From positions 62,001 to 126,000 of the forward strand of contig NZ_RQVJ01000001.1 in the NCBI RefSeq assembly GCF_003999875.1: a stretch of DNA of 64,000 nucleotides. Direction: 5' to 3'. Positions 17,407 through 26,890 of this stretch are shown here, piece after piece (position 1 is the first letter of the stretch; each line of letters begins with the position of its first letter). A program made the position numbers and the translations under genes. Source of the DNA: Veillonella sp. 3310. Lineage in GTDB: Bacteria > Bacillota > Negativicutes > Veillonellales > Veillonellaceae. Below the pieces are notes generated by a model, which had not been told where the DNA came from, did no database searches, and saw only the letters and a program-made list of their open reading frames with translations.

Positions 17407-18736
17407 AAATATTCGGCGCCTAGCTATGAAAGCCTTGGTAGATATACATAGAGATAAGAAGTATGCCAATATTGTATTGCCTCAGTATATGATACAAGAA
17501 AGACTAGAGGATCTAGATCGTAGATTCTTTACAGAGTTGGTATATGGTGTGGTACGTCGCCAAAACTATTTAGATGCGGTTATTGTTCACTTCACAAAGA
17601 AACCAGTAAAAAAACTATCTCCGTTTGTTTTAGAGATTCTTAGACTTGGTGTATACCAATTACTCTATATGGATAAGGTACCATCTAGTGCTGCTGTGAA
17701 TGAAAGTGTAAAACTGGCGAAAAAAGTAGCACCTGGTACAGACCGTTTTGTCAATGCAGTACTTCGTAATGTAGACAGACAACGCGAAGATATTGGTGTA
17801 GATACCCTAGCTACTTCAGAAGAGGAACGGATTTCCTATATTTATAATCAACCTCTTTGGCTAGTCCGTTTATGGATGGACCAACGAGGGATAGAAGAAA
17901 CGATGGATCTCTGTGAGTGGTTCAATGAAACACCTTTATTAACGGCACGAGTGAATACATTACGAATCAGTCGTCAAGATTTATTAGAAGAGCTTTCACA
18001 GGCAAACTGGGTGGTAGAGCCAAGTCATATGATTCCAGATGCAATTATCATTAAAGCTCATAAAGGTCAATTGCAGGAAGCAAAATGGGTGCAAGAGGGA
18101 TTGATGACATTTATGGACGAAGCATCTATGGCTGTGGCTTACGCAGTACAACCTCAACAACATATGCAGATTTTAGATACCTGTGCAGCACCGGGAGGTA
18201 AAACATTGCATATGGCAACCCTAATGAACAATACAGGAACCATCGTAGCTACGGATATTCATGAGCATAAGGTAGAACTGTTACAGGCAAATGCCAAACG
18301 CATGGGGATGTCTAATGTACAGACTCAACAAGGTGATGCTACAGTAAAAGAGGCACAATGGAAAGATTCTTTTGATGCCGTACTTGTAGATGCACCATGT
18401 TCAGGCCTAGGAATTTTACAGAAGAAACTAGATATGCGTTGGCGAAAAGAGGAATCCCAATTACAAGAATTGCCAAAGTTACAGCAACAAATATTGCAAA
18501 ATGCAAGTTCCTATGTAAAAGTAGGGGGACACTTGGTGTATTCCACATGCACTATAAATACTTTGGAAAATGAAGGGGTTGTGGAAAGATTTTTACAAGA
18601 AAACCCTAATTTCGTCTTAGAAGATGTGGCTCCACTGTTGCCGTTTGCAGCAAAAGGCCCTATGGTTACTTTATTGCCACACGTATATGATATGGACGGA
18701 TTTTTTATAGCCCGTTTACGTAAGGAGAGAGCATGA
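17378..18736 (+). CDS. rsmB: 16S rRNA (cytosine967-C5)-methyltransferase
   Basis: RsmB methylates C967 of 16S rRNA. The 452-residue protein has an N-terminal NusB-like RNA-binding domain (about 1-145) and a C-terminal methyltransferase with DTCAAPGGKTLHMA (SAM site), DAPCSGLGIL and STCTINTLENE (the two cysteines of the m5C mechanism). Overlaps with both neighbours show it is inside a translationally coupled operon. Confidence 0.95.
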   Translation: METKQKKEHKNIRRLAMKALVDIHRDKKYANIVLPQYMIQERLEDLDRRFFTELVYGVVRRQNYLDAVIVHFTKKPVKKLSPFVLEILRLGVYQLLYMDKVPSSAAVNESVKLAKKVAPGTDRFVNAVLRNVDRQREDIGVDTLATSEEERISYIYNQPLWLVRLWMDQRGIEETMDLCEWFNETPLLTARVNTLRISRQDLLEELSQANWVVEPSHMIPDAIIIKAHKGQLQEAKWVQEGLMTFMDEASMAVAYAVQPQQHMQILDTCAAPGGKTLHMATLMNNTGTIVATDIHEHKVELLQANAKRMGMSNVQTQQGDATVKEAQWKDSFDAVLVDAPCSGLGILQKKLDMRWRKEESQLQELPKLQQQILQNASSYVKVGGHLVYSTCTINTLENEGVVERFLQENPNFVLEDVAPLLPFAAKGPMVTLLPHVYDMDGFFIARLRKERA

Positions 18737-19782
18737 TAGAATTAATTGGACTTTCATTGCCAGCTTTAAGTAAAGTTGTAACAGATGGAGGGTTTCCCAA
18801 ATTCAGAGCGAAACAGATTATGGATTATATCTATCAACGTCACGTATTCTCTATGGAAGATATGTTACAGCTTCCACAGACAATGCGTGAATGGCTTACC
18901 ACACACTGTACGATTACATTACCTACGGTGGTGCGAGAATCTACTAGTTCTGATGGAAATACAAAAAAGTTATTGCTCAGATATTCTGATGGGCATCAAG
19001 TAGAAACAGTACTGATGAAGCAACATTATGGCAACTCTGTGTGTTTATCTTCCCAAGTGGGATGTGCGATGGGATGTATCTTTTGTGCATCTACTACAGA
19101 AGGTTTGTTCCGGAATCTAACAGTAGCTGAAATTGTAGGTCAGTTATTACTCTTTGAAAGCATCATCAAAGAAGAAGTGCACTCTATCGTTGTCATGGGA
19201 TCAGGAGAGCCATTACAAAACTTCGACCATACCATGGAAGCATTGCAATTTATTCATGAAAAAGAAAGCTTTAATATAGGTTATCGTCGTATGACGGTGT
19301 CCACTTGTGGATTAGTACCGAATATTTATCGTTTTGCGGAACTGGGCTTGCCTATCACATTGGCATTATCCTTGCATGCTACGACAGATGAAAGTCGAAA
19401 GAAAATTATGCCTATAGGCGCCACCTATGCGTTACAAGACGTGTTAGATGCTGTGGCGGAGTATTATCGACGGACGGATCGACGTGTGACCTTTGAATAT
19501 ATTTTGATTAAAGATGTGAATGCCTCTGAAAAGGAAGCTCATGAACTCGGTATGATTGCAAAAGAGTTTCCACATTGTAATGTCAACTTAATTCCTGTCA
19601 ATGGAAATGAACATATTAATTTATATAAACCGTCATTAAAAGCTATGCAAGAATTTAAGTCTATTGTCGAATCCTACGACGTGTCTGTGACGATTCGTAA
19701 AGAAATGGGTGATGAAATTCAAGCAGCTTGTGGACAGTTGAAAATACAACATCAACAATCTTTGAAAGAAGGGATGTTATGA
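18733..19782 (+). CDS. rlmN: 23S rRNA/tRNA adenine-C2 methyltransferase, radical SAM
   Basis: RlmN methylates A2503 of 23S rRNA and A37 of some tRNAs. The 349-residue protein has the radical-SAM motif CAMGCIFC (C-x3-C-x2-C), the GSGEPLQNFD segment, and the second conserved cysteine near the C-terminus (IQAACGQL) that forms the methyl-transfer adduct. It overlaps rsmB by four bases (ATGA) and prpC by four bases. Confidence 0.97.
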   Translation: MIELIGLSLPALSKVVTDGGFPKFRAKQIMDYIYQRHVFSMEDMLQLPQTMREWLTTHCTITLPTVVRESTSSDGNTKKLLLRYSDGHQVETVLMKQHYGNSVCLSSQVGCAMGCIFCASTTEGLFRNLTVAEIVGQLLLFESIIKEEVHSIVVMGSGEPLQNFDHTMEALQFIHEKESFNIGYRRMTVSTCGLVPNIYRFAELGLPITLALSLHATTDESRKKIMPIGATYALQDVLDAVAEYYRRTDRRVTFEYILIKDVNASEKEAHELGMIAKEFPHCNVNLIPVNGNEHINLYKPSLKAMQEFKSIVESYDVSVTIRKEMGDEIQAACGQLKIQHQQSLKEGML

Positions 19783-20477
19783 TTAGTTTAGGAATCAGTA
19801 AAACTGGATTAGTTCGCCAACGTAATGAAGACCGTTTTTATGCCCAAGGGCCACTACTCATTGTAGCAGATGGTATGGGCGGCTATACCGGTGGAGAATA
19901 TGCTAGTACCATGGTAGTCGATACTATTGTAGAAGTAGTCAATGAGTCTACTGAAATATCTACCGAAGTATTAGAGAATGCTATTTTAAAAGCAAATCGC
20001 ATGGTCTATGAAAAGAGCCAATCCTATAAGGAGTTGGAAGGTATGGGGACCACAGCGGTTGTTGCGTATGTTCAAGAAGATACCCTGTATTGGGCTCATG
20101 TAGGAGATAGCCGCTTGTATCTGTATGGACAAGAAGGTTTACATCGGATGACAAAAGATCATTCTATGGTGCAGCAATTAGTGGAAGCAGGTACGATTAC
20201 TGAAGATGAAGTGATTCATCATCCGAAACGAAATATGTTGACTCGAGCCATCGGAGTGTATGAAACTGTAGAAGTAGATACAGGCGTAGTTGAAGTGCAT
20301 CAGAATGACCGTATCCTATTATGTAGTGACGGTTTATCTGGTTATATTGAAGAGTCTAAGATTGAACAAGTACTTTCAGAAGAGAATAATGAAAGTAGAG
20401 CTTTGGAAGATTTAGTGCACCTTGTGTATGATGCGGGAGCACGAGATAATGTAACAATCGTACTTGGACGTATATAA
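19779..20477 (+). CDS. prpC: PP2C-type Ser/Thr protein phosphatase
   Basis: This 232-residue PPM/PP2C phosphatase reverses phosphorylation by the adjacent PASTA kinase. Metal-binding motifs are seen at RNEDRFY, ADGMGGYTGGEYAS, GDSRLYL, CSDGLSG and ARDNVTIVL. ATG 19779 overlaps the rlmN stop and gives the usual MISLGISKTG start; an in-frame ATG at 19728 would run inside rlmN. The phosphatase-kinase-rsgA order is highly conserved in Firmicutes. Confidence 0.95.
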   Translation: MISLGISKTGLVRQRNEDRFYAQGPLLIVADGMGGYTGGEYASTMVVDTIVEVVNESTEISTEVLENAILKANRMVYEKSQSYKELEGMGTTAVVAYVQEDTLYWAHVGDSRLYLYGQEGLHRMTKDHSMVQQLVEAGTITEDEVIHHPKRNMLTRAIGVYETVEVDTGVVEVHQNDRILLCSDGLSGYIEESKIEQVLSEENNESRALEDLVHLVYDAGARDNVTIVLGRI

Positions 20478-20488
20478 AGAGGTGACTT

Positions 20489-22393
20489 ATGGATAGACAT
20501 ACATTAGTAGGATTGGTCTTTGACCATCGCTATGAGGTACAACAGAAGATAGGCGTTGGTGGTATGGCCGATGTATATCGTGGGAAAGATACACTATTGG
20601 GACGACCTGTGGCTATTAAAATTCTGCATCAAAATTTTGGTAGTGATCAAGATTTTGTAGCTCGTTTTAAACGTGAAGCGCAAGCAGCAGGGAAACTAAA
20701 TCATCCGAATGTAGTGAGCATGTACGATGTTGGATTTGATCAAGGCTTTCATTACATTATTATGGAATATGTATCTGGATGTACGTTGAAAGAATATATT
20801 CAGCATCATGGTGATCAGGTGACAGTGCAAGAAGCGGTAAAAATTACAGTAGCTATTGCAGAGGGTCTAGAGCACGCCCACATGATGGGTATTGTCCACT
20901 GTGATGTAAAGCCACATAATATATTGATTACTGATTCTGGACGTGTGAAAGTGACGGATTTTGGTATTGCTAGAGCTATTAACTCTGCTACCACTATGAT
21001 GTATACCAACTCTGTCATGGGGTCAGCTCATTATATTTCCCCAGAACAAGCTAGCGGTAAGAGCATCAATGTGAGCACAGATATTTATTCATTAGGGGTT
21101 GTCCTTTATGAATTATTAACGGGAGAAGTTCCTTTCAGAGGGGAAACACCTGTTAGTGTAGCCTTACAACATGTGAAAGATCGTGTGGTGGCACCGCGAA
21201 TCAAGAATCCTATGATTCCACCACAATTAGAGCAAGTAGTATTGATGGCTCTAGAAAAAGAACCAGGCAAACGTTTTGGATCCATTTCTGAAATGATTCA
21301 AGCCTTACGTATGTCATTAGGCTATCGTGGTGGTACTTCAGCACGACCAATGCAGCATGATTTTGCGACACAAGTGTTGCCACCTATGGAAGCAGACGTT
21401 ATGGAAGAAGAGGATGAACCACAAGAAGGTATATTGGCAAAATTAGGTAGTTTACCACAAAAATATGTGATCGGTGGTGCCGTGTTTGCCTTCTTATTAG
21501 CCTTTTTATGGGCATTTTTGAGCTTTGGTAACTTCTGGAGTAACTCTACTGTGGACGTGCCGAATGTGGTAGGTAAACAGTTAAGTGTAGCTACGAGATT
21601 ATTGGAAGAGCGACATCTTCGAGTCTCTAGTTCAGAAGTAACTAATTCGGATGTGCCAGCAGGACAGGTCATTTCACAAAGCCCTGAACCAGGGGAATCT
21701 GTAAAAGAACAACGTATGGTACATTTAGTTGTCAGCAAAGGTGCTGGAGATATTACGATACCGGACTTGCAAGGTATGAGCTTTGATCAGGCTAGAGAAA
21801 AATTAAAAGCCTTAGGCTTATCGATTGGTAAAATATCTTATGAAAGTGATTCTAGTAAAGACGATGGCGTAGTCATTAGCCAAGGCTTGCAAGCAGGAGG
21901 TAAAGCCTCCAAAGGGGCTACTGTAGATATTACGATTAATCAAACTAAGTCGACTACCGTAGAGATTCCGAATGTTGTGGGGATGACCATTAAAGAAGCA
22001 AAAGAAGCCTTAGGAAATTTAGGTTTAAGTATTAGTAAGATTTCTGGATCCAATGAAGATTCTGCCGTTGTTACAGCTATCAGTCCTGCGCCAGGTTCTT
22101 CGGTGAAACGGGATGAAAGCATTACATTGGTGGGACAACCAAAAGATGGCAAAAAAGATGAAGCTAATGCGAAACAAAGTGGTACTACTAAAGGTGTTGT
22201 AGATGTGACGGTACCGAATGGACGTGCTTCTCAACATGTGAAATTAGTAGTCATCGATGATGATGGTGGACATGTTGTCTATGATGGCACTAATGCGCCA
22301 GGAGACCGCATTGTGAAAAGTGTATCTGGCTCTGGTAATGTACGAGTTCAAATCTACTTAAATAATGCATTAGTACAAGAGCAATCCTTATAG
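20489..22393 (+). CDS. prkC: PASTA-domain Ser/Thr protein kinase
   Basis: A transmembrane eukaryotic-type kinase sensing peptidoglycan. The 634-residue protein has a kinase domain at residues 1-275 (GVGGMADVYRG P-loop, VAIKIL lysine, HCDVKPHNI catalytic loop, DFGIARA, SPEQ), a membrane segment near 325-350, and three extracellular PASTA repeats from about 357 to 555 (each opening DVPNVVGK / TIPDLQGM / EIPNVVGM), then a small C-terminal beta domain. The catalytic loop reads HCD where RD kinases have HRD. It follows prpC by 11 bases. Confidence 0.95.
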   Translation: MDRHTLVGLVFDHRYEVQQKIGVGGMADVYRGKDTLLGRPVAIKILHQNFGSDQDFVARFKREAQAAGKLNHPNVVSMYDVGFDQGFHYIIMEYVSGCTLKEYIQHHGDQVTVQEAVKITVAIAEGLEHAHMMGIVHCDVKPHNILITDSGRVKVTDFGIARAINSATTMMYTNSVMGSAHYISPEQASGKSINVSTDIYSLGVVLYELLTGEVPFRGETPVSVALQHVKDRVVAPRIKNPMIPPQLEQVVLMALEKEPGKRFGSISEMIQALRMSLGYRGGTSARPMQHDFATQVLPPMEADVMEEEDEPQEGILAKLGSLPQKYVIGGAVFAFLLAFLWAFLSFGNFWSNSTVDVPNVVGKQLSVATRLLEERHLRVSSSEVTNSDVPAGQVISQSPEPGESVKEQRMVHLVVSKGAGDITIPDLQGMSFDQAREKLKALGLSIGKISYESDSSKDDGVVISQGLQAGGKASKGATVDITINQTKSTTVEIPNVVGMTIKEAKEALGNLGLSISKISGSNEDSAVVTAISPAPGSSVKRDESITLVGQPKDGKKDEANAKQSGTTKGVVDVTVPNGRASQHVKLVVIDDDGGHVVYDGTNAPGDRIVKSVSGSGNVRVQIYLNNALVQEQSL

Positions 22394-22401
22394 GAGAGAC
22401 T

Positions 22402-23262
22402 ATGAAACAAGGTGTTGTAATTAAGAATATGAATGGCTACTTTTATGTGCAAACTCCAAGTGGAGACGTACATGAATGTAAGGTTCGAGGACGGTTAAAG
22501 AAAGAACGATATTCTCTTTTAGTAGGGGATACGGTGAGCATTACAGACGATGGTTGGATTGACTCTATTGAAGAGAGAAGAAACTCATTACGTAGACCAG
22601 CTATTGCCAATATTGATCAAGTCATTGTAGTAGTGGCCGCACGAGAGCCAGATATTCATCCTTTATTATTGGATCGTCTATTAGTGATGATTCATCATAG
22701 TCATATACATCCCATACTAGTGATTAATAAATATGATTTACATACAGAAGACACAGTGAAACTGAAATCTATCTATGAAAACATCGGTTACACTGTACTC
22801 TGTACATCGACGTATACTGGTGAAGGTATTGATGAGTTACGCCATGTATTACATGGTAAAATCAGCGCCTTTGCCGGCCCTTCCGGGGTAGGTAAAAGTA
22901 GTTTGCTCAATGCAGTGGATCCGAACTTTGCCTTTCAAACAGGAGCGGTTAGCGATAAGATTAAACGTGGACGCCATACAACGCGCCATGCCTCTTTATA
23001 CAGTTTAGATGAAAGTTCATTTATTATGGATACACCAGGCTTTTCAGCTCTGGATCATACTGGGATGGATGTGGAAGAGTTAGTGCACACGTTCCCCGAG
23101 TTTGGTGACCATGATGGAGGATGTAAATTTAGTCCTTGTTCCCATAGCCATGAACCAATTTGTTCTGTAAAAGATGCCTTAGCTAATGGTCAGATTAGTG
23201 AACAGAGATACCAGTCCTATTTGACCATAAAATCAGAACTTGAAGATCAAAGGAGACGATAA
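22402..23262 (+). CDS. rsgA: Ribosome small-subunit-dependent GTPase A
   Basis: RsgA is a circularly permuted GTPase of late 30S maturation. The 286-residue protein has an N-terminal OB fold, NKYD (G4) before the P-loop GPSGVGKSS, DTPGF (G3) near residue 211, and a C-terminal zinc site (GGCKFSPCSHSHEPICSV). The G-motif order G4-G1-G3 is the family hallmark. It begins 8 bases after prkC. Confidence 0.97.
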   Translation: MKQGVVIKNMNGYFYVQTPSGDVHECKVRGRLKKERYSLLVGDTVSITDDGWIDSIEERRNSLRRPAIANIDQVIVVVAAREPDIHPLLLDRLLVMIHHSHIHPILVINKYDLHTEDTVKLKSIYENIGYTVLCTSTYTGEGIDELRHVLHGKISAFAGPSGVGKSSLLNAVDPNFAFQTGAVSDKIKRGRHTTRHASLYSLDESSFIMDTPGFSALDHTGMDVEELVHTFPEFGDHDGGCKFSPCSHSHEPICSVKDALANGQISEQRYQSYLTIKSELEDQRRR

Positions 23263-23263
23263 A

Positions 23264-23911
23264 ATGATTCAAATTGCCCCATCTATGTTATCGGCAGATT
23301 TTTCTAATTTACGAGAAGATATTCGTACCATTGAAGAAGGTGGTGCGGACTTATTACATATTGATGTGATGGATGGACATTTTGTGCCAAACCTTACATT
23401 TGGCGCTCCTGTGGTAAAAGCGTTGCGCCCACATACGAAGTTGCCTTTTGATGTACATTTAATGGTAGAAAATCCAGGGGATTATGTAGAAGAATATGCC
23501 AAGATAGGCGTTGAGTATTTTACCTTTCATTGGGAGGCGGTACCACATGCACATCGCTTGATTCAAGCTATCAAAGCTACTGGTATGAAAGCCGGTGTTT
23601 CTCTAAATCCATCTACGCCAGTATCTTTATTGGAAGATATTGCAGAAGATCTCGATTTAATTCTAATTATGAGTGTCAACCCAGGATTTGGAGGTCAATC
23701 GTTCATTCATAATGCAGTGAAAAAAGTAAAACAAGCTCGAGAATTATTGGATTCCGTAGGAAATACAAAAGCTGTTGTAGAAGTAGATGGTGGTATTAAC
23801 TTGGAAACTGCTCCACTAGTGCGTGAAGCAGGAGCTACTTTACTAGTGGCTGGCTCTGCTGTATTCGGAGCAGAAGATAGAGCGATGATGATTGCCAAAT
23901 TACGAGGCTAA
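23264..23911 (+). CDS. rpe: Ribulose-phosphate 3-epimerase
   Basis: Rpe interconverts ribulose-5-phosphate and xylulose-5-phosphate in the pentose phosphate pathway. The 215-residue TIM-barrel protein has IAPSMLSADF, HIDVMDGHFVPN (metal ligands), VNPGFGGQ (phosphate loop) and VDGGIN. ATG 23264 follows AAGGAGACG and comes one base after the rsgA stop; an upstream in-frame ATG at 23240 lies within rsgA. Confidence 0.97.
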   Translation: MIQIAPSMLSADFSNLREDIRTIEEGGADLLHIDVMDGHFVPNLTFGAPVVKALRPHTKLPFDVHLMVENPGDYVEEYAKIGVEYFTFHWEAVPHAHRLIQAIKATGMKAGVSLNPSTPVSLLEDIAEDLDLILIMSVNPGFGGQSFIHNAVKKVKQARELLDSVGNTKAVVEVDGGINLETAPLVREAGATLLVAGSAVFGAEDRAMMIAKLRG

Positions 23912-23912
23912 T

Positions 23913-24278
23913 ATGATTCGAGTAGGTACAGATATTATCGAAATTCATCGTATGGAACAAGCTATTGGACGAGATAATTTTTTACAGCGAGTATTTACGG
24001 ACTATGAACGAAACTATGCATGGGGACGTAACAAACAGGCAGCAGCATCCTTTGCGGGCATCTTTGCAGCTAAAGAAGCTTGTGTAAAAGCCTTGGGGAC
24101 AGGATTTCGCCACGGTTCTTGGCAGGATATCGAGATTACTCACGATGCATGGGGGGCACCAGTTCTTACCTGTATAGGCTATTTTGGACAACAAATGAAA
24201 GCCTTAGGATATGAAACGATGCAAGTTTCTATTAGCCATTGTCGTGAATATGCTACGAGTACTGTCATTGTATATTAG
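23913..24278 (+). CDS. acpS: Holo-[acyl-carrier-protein] synthase
   Basis: AcpS moves 4'-phosphopantetheine from CoA to acyl carrier protein. The 121-residue protein has the two conserved motifs VGTDIIEIHRM (magnesium-binding Asp) and FAAKEACVKALGTG. ATG 23913 is two bases after the rpe stop; the upstream in-frame ATG is inside rpe. Placement before nnr is common in Firmicutes. Confidence 0.96.
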   Translation: MIRVGTDIIEIHRMEQAIGRDNFLQRVFTDYERNYAWGRNKQAAASFAGIFAAKEACVKALGTGFRHGSWQDIEITHDAWGAPVLTCIGYFGQQMKALGYETMQVSISHCREYATSTVIVY

Positions 24279-24289
24279 AGGATAGACCT

Positions 24290-25879
24290 ATGCGACTATT
24301 AACACCAAAGCAAGTTAACATAGTAGATCAATATATTGAAAGTTTAGGGCTTCCAGTATCTCATTTGATGGAACAAGCAGGACGATCTGTGTTTGAGATC
24401 GTACATAGATATATACAAGAAATAAAGGGGCCTAAGGGAGTTTTATTTCTTTGTGGCATTGGCAATAACGGTGGTGATGCCTTAGTGGCAGCACGTTTTC
24501 TCACAGAAGTGCCTGAAGTGACTCCTTATGTTGTTGTGTTAGGTAAGCCCAAAGACGGCTCTTCATTGTTTCAACAACAATGGAAAGTAGTAAATACCTT
24601 AAAAGATACTATTACGATTGTGACTGATGAGATGATGCAGTCTAATGGGAGTCTAATACCCTCCCATATATTACGAGATGTAAGCATTGTGGTAGATGGT
24701 GTGTTTGGCACAGGCTTTCACGGTGTATTACCAGAACAAATAGCATCTATTTTTGAACAATGTAAGGAATGGCGATCTAATAGCGAGACAAGAAAATGTA
24801 TTGCCATTGATATTCCTAGTGGTGTAAATGGCTTAACAGGAAATGCTGACATCTCTTCATTCATAGCAGATGAAACAATTACGTTGTTAGCTCCCAAAGT
24901 GGGAATGCTTTTCTATCCGGGAAGAGAACATGTAGGACATATGAGTATCGGCAGTATCGGATATCCTTTTCCGCATCATGCATTGTGGAAATCGGATCAT
25001 AATTGGACAGAAATCTATTGGAATAACGCAGAGTCCTTGCATGTAGATTCCCGTTCTCCAATTGCTCATAAAGGAACTAATGGTCACGTCTATATTGTGG
25101 GGGGATCTCCAGGGATTTATGGGGCACCTATATTAAGTGCTGAAGGAGCTTTACGCAGTGGAGCTGGAAAAGTCACTATACTGTCTGGTACAAATGAGTT
25201 AGATGCATTGCGGTCCTTGAGTCGCCCTGAAATGATGATATGTAGTAGTGATGTAGAACAACTAGATGGGAATAGTACAGTAGTCATTGGCCCTGGTGGA
25301 GGCAGAAGCAATAGTGATAAGAAACATTTACTTCAATGGATGCAATCTGTTACAGAAAGCCACATGGTAATTGATGCAGACGGACTCATGGAGGTTGCTA
25401 GTCATCTATCAGTGTTAAAACAGATTTCATGCTCATTAGGTAAAGAAGAGCGGGTGGCTGTCCTAACACCACATTTAGGTGAATTTTCAGCTCTTACAGG
25501 AAAAAGTATAGGAGAGCTTAACAAAAATCTCATTGGATATGCTAGTACCTTTGCGAAAGAGCATAGTGTGTATGTTGTCCTAAAAGGACAACCAACGATT
25601 TTTGCGACTCCATTTGGTAGAGTATACATAACGACAACAGGTAACCCCTATATGGGAACTGGGGGCATGGGTGATGTATTGGCTGGTGTTGTTGGTTCTA
25701 TGTTAAATCAAGAACAAAACCCGATACATGCTATAAATGTTGCTATATATGCACATAGTCGTGCTGGAGATCTAGCACTAGAGGATTGTGGTCCAGGCTT
25801 TACTCCTACAGAGGTTGCACAACGAATTGGTCGTGTACTACGAACAATCGATGGATACAAGCCAGTTTTACCACTGTAA
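24290..25879 (+). CDS. nnr: Bifunctional NAD(P)H-hydrate repair enzyme
   Basis: This enzyme repairs damaged NAD(P)H: the N-terminal YjeF epimerase (about 1-215, with GIGNNGGDALVAARFL) interconverts the R and S hydrates, and the C-terminal dehydratase (about 235-529, with VIGPGGG, DADGL and MGTGGMGDVLAGV) removes water from the S form with ADP/ATP. Both active sites look intact; the 529-residue length is normal for the fusion. It probably ends the priA operon; no clear terminator follows. Confidence 0.95.
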   Translation: MRLLTPKQVNIVDQYIESLGLPVSHLMEQAGRSVFEIVHRYIQEIKGPKGVLFLCGIGNNGGDALVAARFLTEVPEVTPYVVVLGKPKDGSSLFQQQWKVVNTLKDTITIVTDEMMQSNGSLIPSHILRDVSIVVDGVFGTGFHGVLPEQIASIFEQCKEWRSNSETRKCIAIDIPSGVNGLTGNADISSFIADETITLLAPKVGMLFYPGREHVGHMSIGSIGYPFPHHALWKSDHNWTEIYWNNAESLHVDSRSPIAHKGTNGHVYIVGGSPGIYGAPILSAEGALRSGAGKVTILSGTNELDALRSLSRPEMMICSSDVEQLDGNSTVVIGPGGGRSNSDKKHLLQWMQSVTESHMVIDADGLMEVASHLSVLKQISCSLGKEERVAVLTPHLGEFSALTGKSIGELNKNLIGYASTFAKEHSVYVVLKGQPTIFATPFGRVYITTTGNPYMGTGGMGDVLAGVVGSMLNQEQNPIHAINVAIYAHSRAGDLALEDCGPGFTPTEVAQRIGRVLRTIDGYKPVLPL

Positions 25880-25918
25880 TAACTGTTGTAATATATAGAG
25901 GTTAGAAAGTATTTACAT

Positions 25919-26848
25919 ATGAAAAAAACAATATATAAATATCTACTTTTGTTAGGTGTGTTGGTGGTAGCACTACTAAGTCTAGTAGGTTGTGGAAAAG
26001 AACTTTCACAGGTGAATGCAAACTCTGCAAAGGCAGAAGTTAGTCAATCTACGCAAGCACCAACGGGAACCATGAAGGTTCATGTATTGGATATCGGACA
26101 AGGAGATGCAATTTTACTCCAAATTGGGGATAAATTTTCTATGATCGATACTGGTGATATTGAACATAGACCACAGGTGGTAGCCTTATTAAAAAAATAT
26201 GGTGTGAAAGAATTAGAAAATGTCATTTTGACACATCCTCATGCGGATCATATTGGCGGTTTCTATGCCATAGCCAAAGCAATCCCTATTAAACATGTCT
26301 ATGATAATGGTATCGAAATCGATAGTGGAACCTATAGAACCTATCTAAAAACAATAGATACAAAACAGATTCATCGTGAAACACTCCATACAGGTGATCG
26401 TTTAGATTTAGGGAATGGAGCGTATTTTGAGGTTTATGCCCCATGGAAAGGGGAGGTGATGACTGATAAAAAAGGTGAAGTTCATCAAAATAATAACTCC
26501 ATTGTAGGTAAGCTGACATTTGGTAAATTTTCTATGCTTATGACTGGTGATGCTGAAAAAGAAGAAGAAGCACGCCTTATCAAAGAGCAAAATACGAAAA
26601 TGTCTAGTAAAATCTTAAAAGTTGGACACCATGGTAGTAATGGTTCTAGTCAAAAAGATTTTATTCGTTCTGTTCGACCAGAAGCCGCTGTTATTTCTGC
26701 TGGATTACATAATTCTTATGGACATCCAGGGGAGAAAGCTATGGCACGTTTATTGGAAGAACATGTAGATATCTATCGTACAGATACGATGGGAACTATT
26801 ACCATTCGTACAAATGGGACAGATTATGATATCCAACGAGAACGATAA
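25919..26848 (+). CDS. ComEC/Rec2-like metallo-beta-lactamase-fold lipoprotein
   Basis: The 309-residue protein starts with a signal peptide and lipobox (LLSLVGCG, cysteine near residue 25), so it should be a lipoprotein on the outer face of a membrane. The body is a metallo-beta-lactamase fold like the C-terminal nuclease-like domain of ComEC: VLDIGQGDAILL, LTHPHADHIGG, MTGDAEKEEE, VGHHGSNGSS and SAGLHNSYGHPG. Zinc ligands are all present, so it is probably an active hydrolase. Free-standing, ComEC-like proteins of this kind occur in Firmicutes without a known substrate; degrading DNA at the cell surface is one possibility. Confidence 0.88.
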   Translation: MKKTIYKYLLLLGVLVVALLSLVGCGKELSQVNANSAKAEVSQSTQAPTGTMKVHVLDIGQGDAILLQIGDKFSMIDTGDIEHRPQVVALLKKYGVKELENVILTHPHADHIGGFYAIAKAIPIKHVYDNGIEIDSGTYRTYLKTIDTKQIHRETLHTGDRLDLGNGAYFEVYAPWKGEVMTDKKGEVHQNNNSIVGKLTFGKFSMLMTGDAEKEEEARLIKEQNTKMSSKILKVGHHGSNGSSQKDFIRSVRPEAAVISAGLHNSYGHPGEKAMARLLEEHVDIYRTDTMGTITIRTNGTDYDIQRER

Positions 26849-26890
26849 TAGAGTGTACTTATAAGTATCTAAATTAGGGGAGGTATAGAA

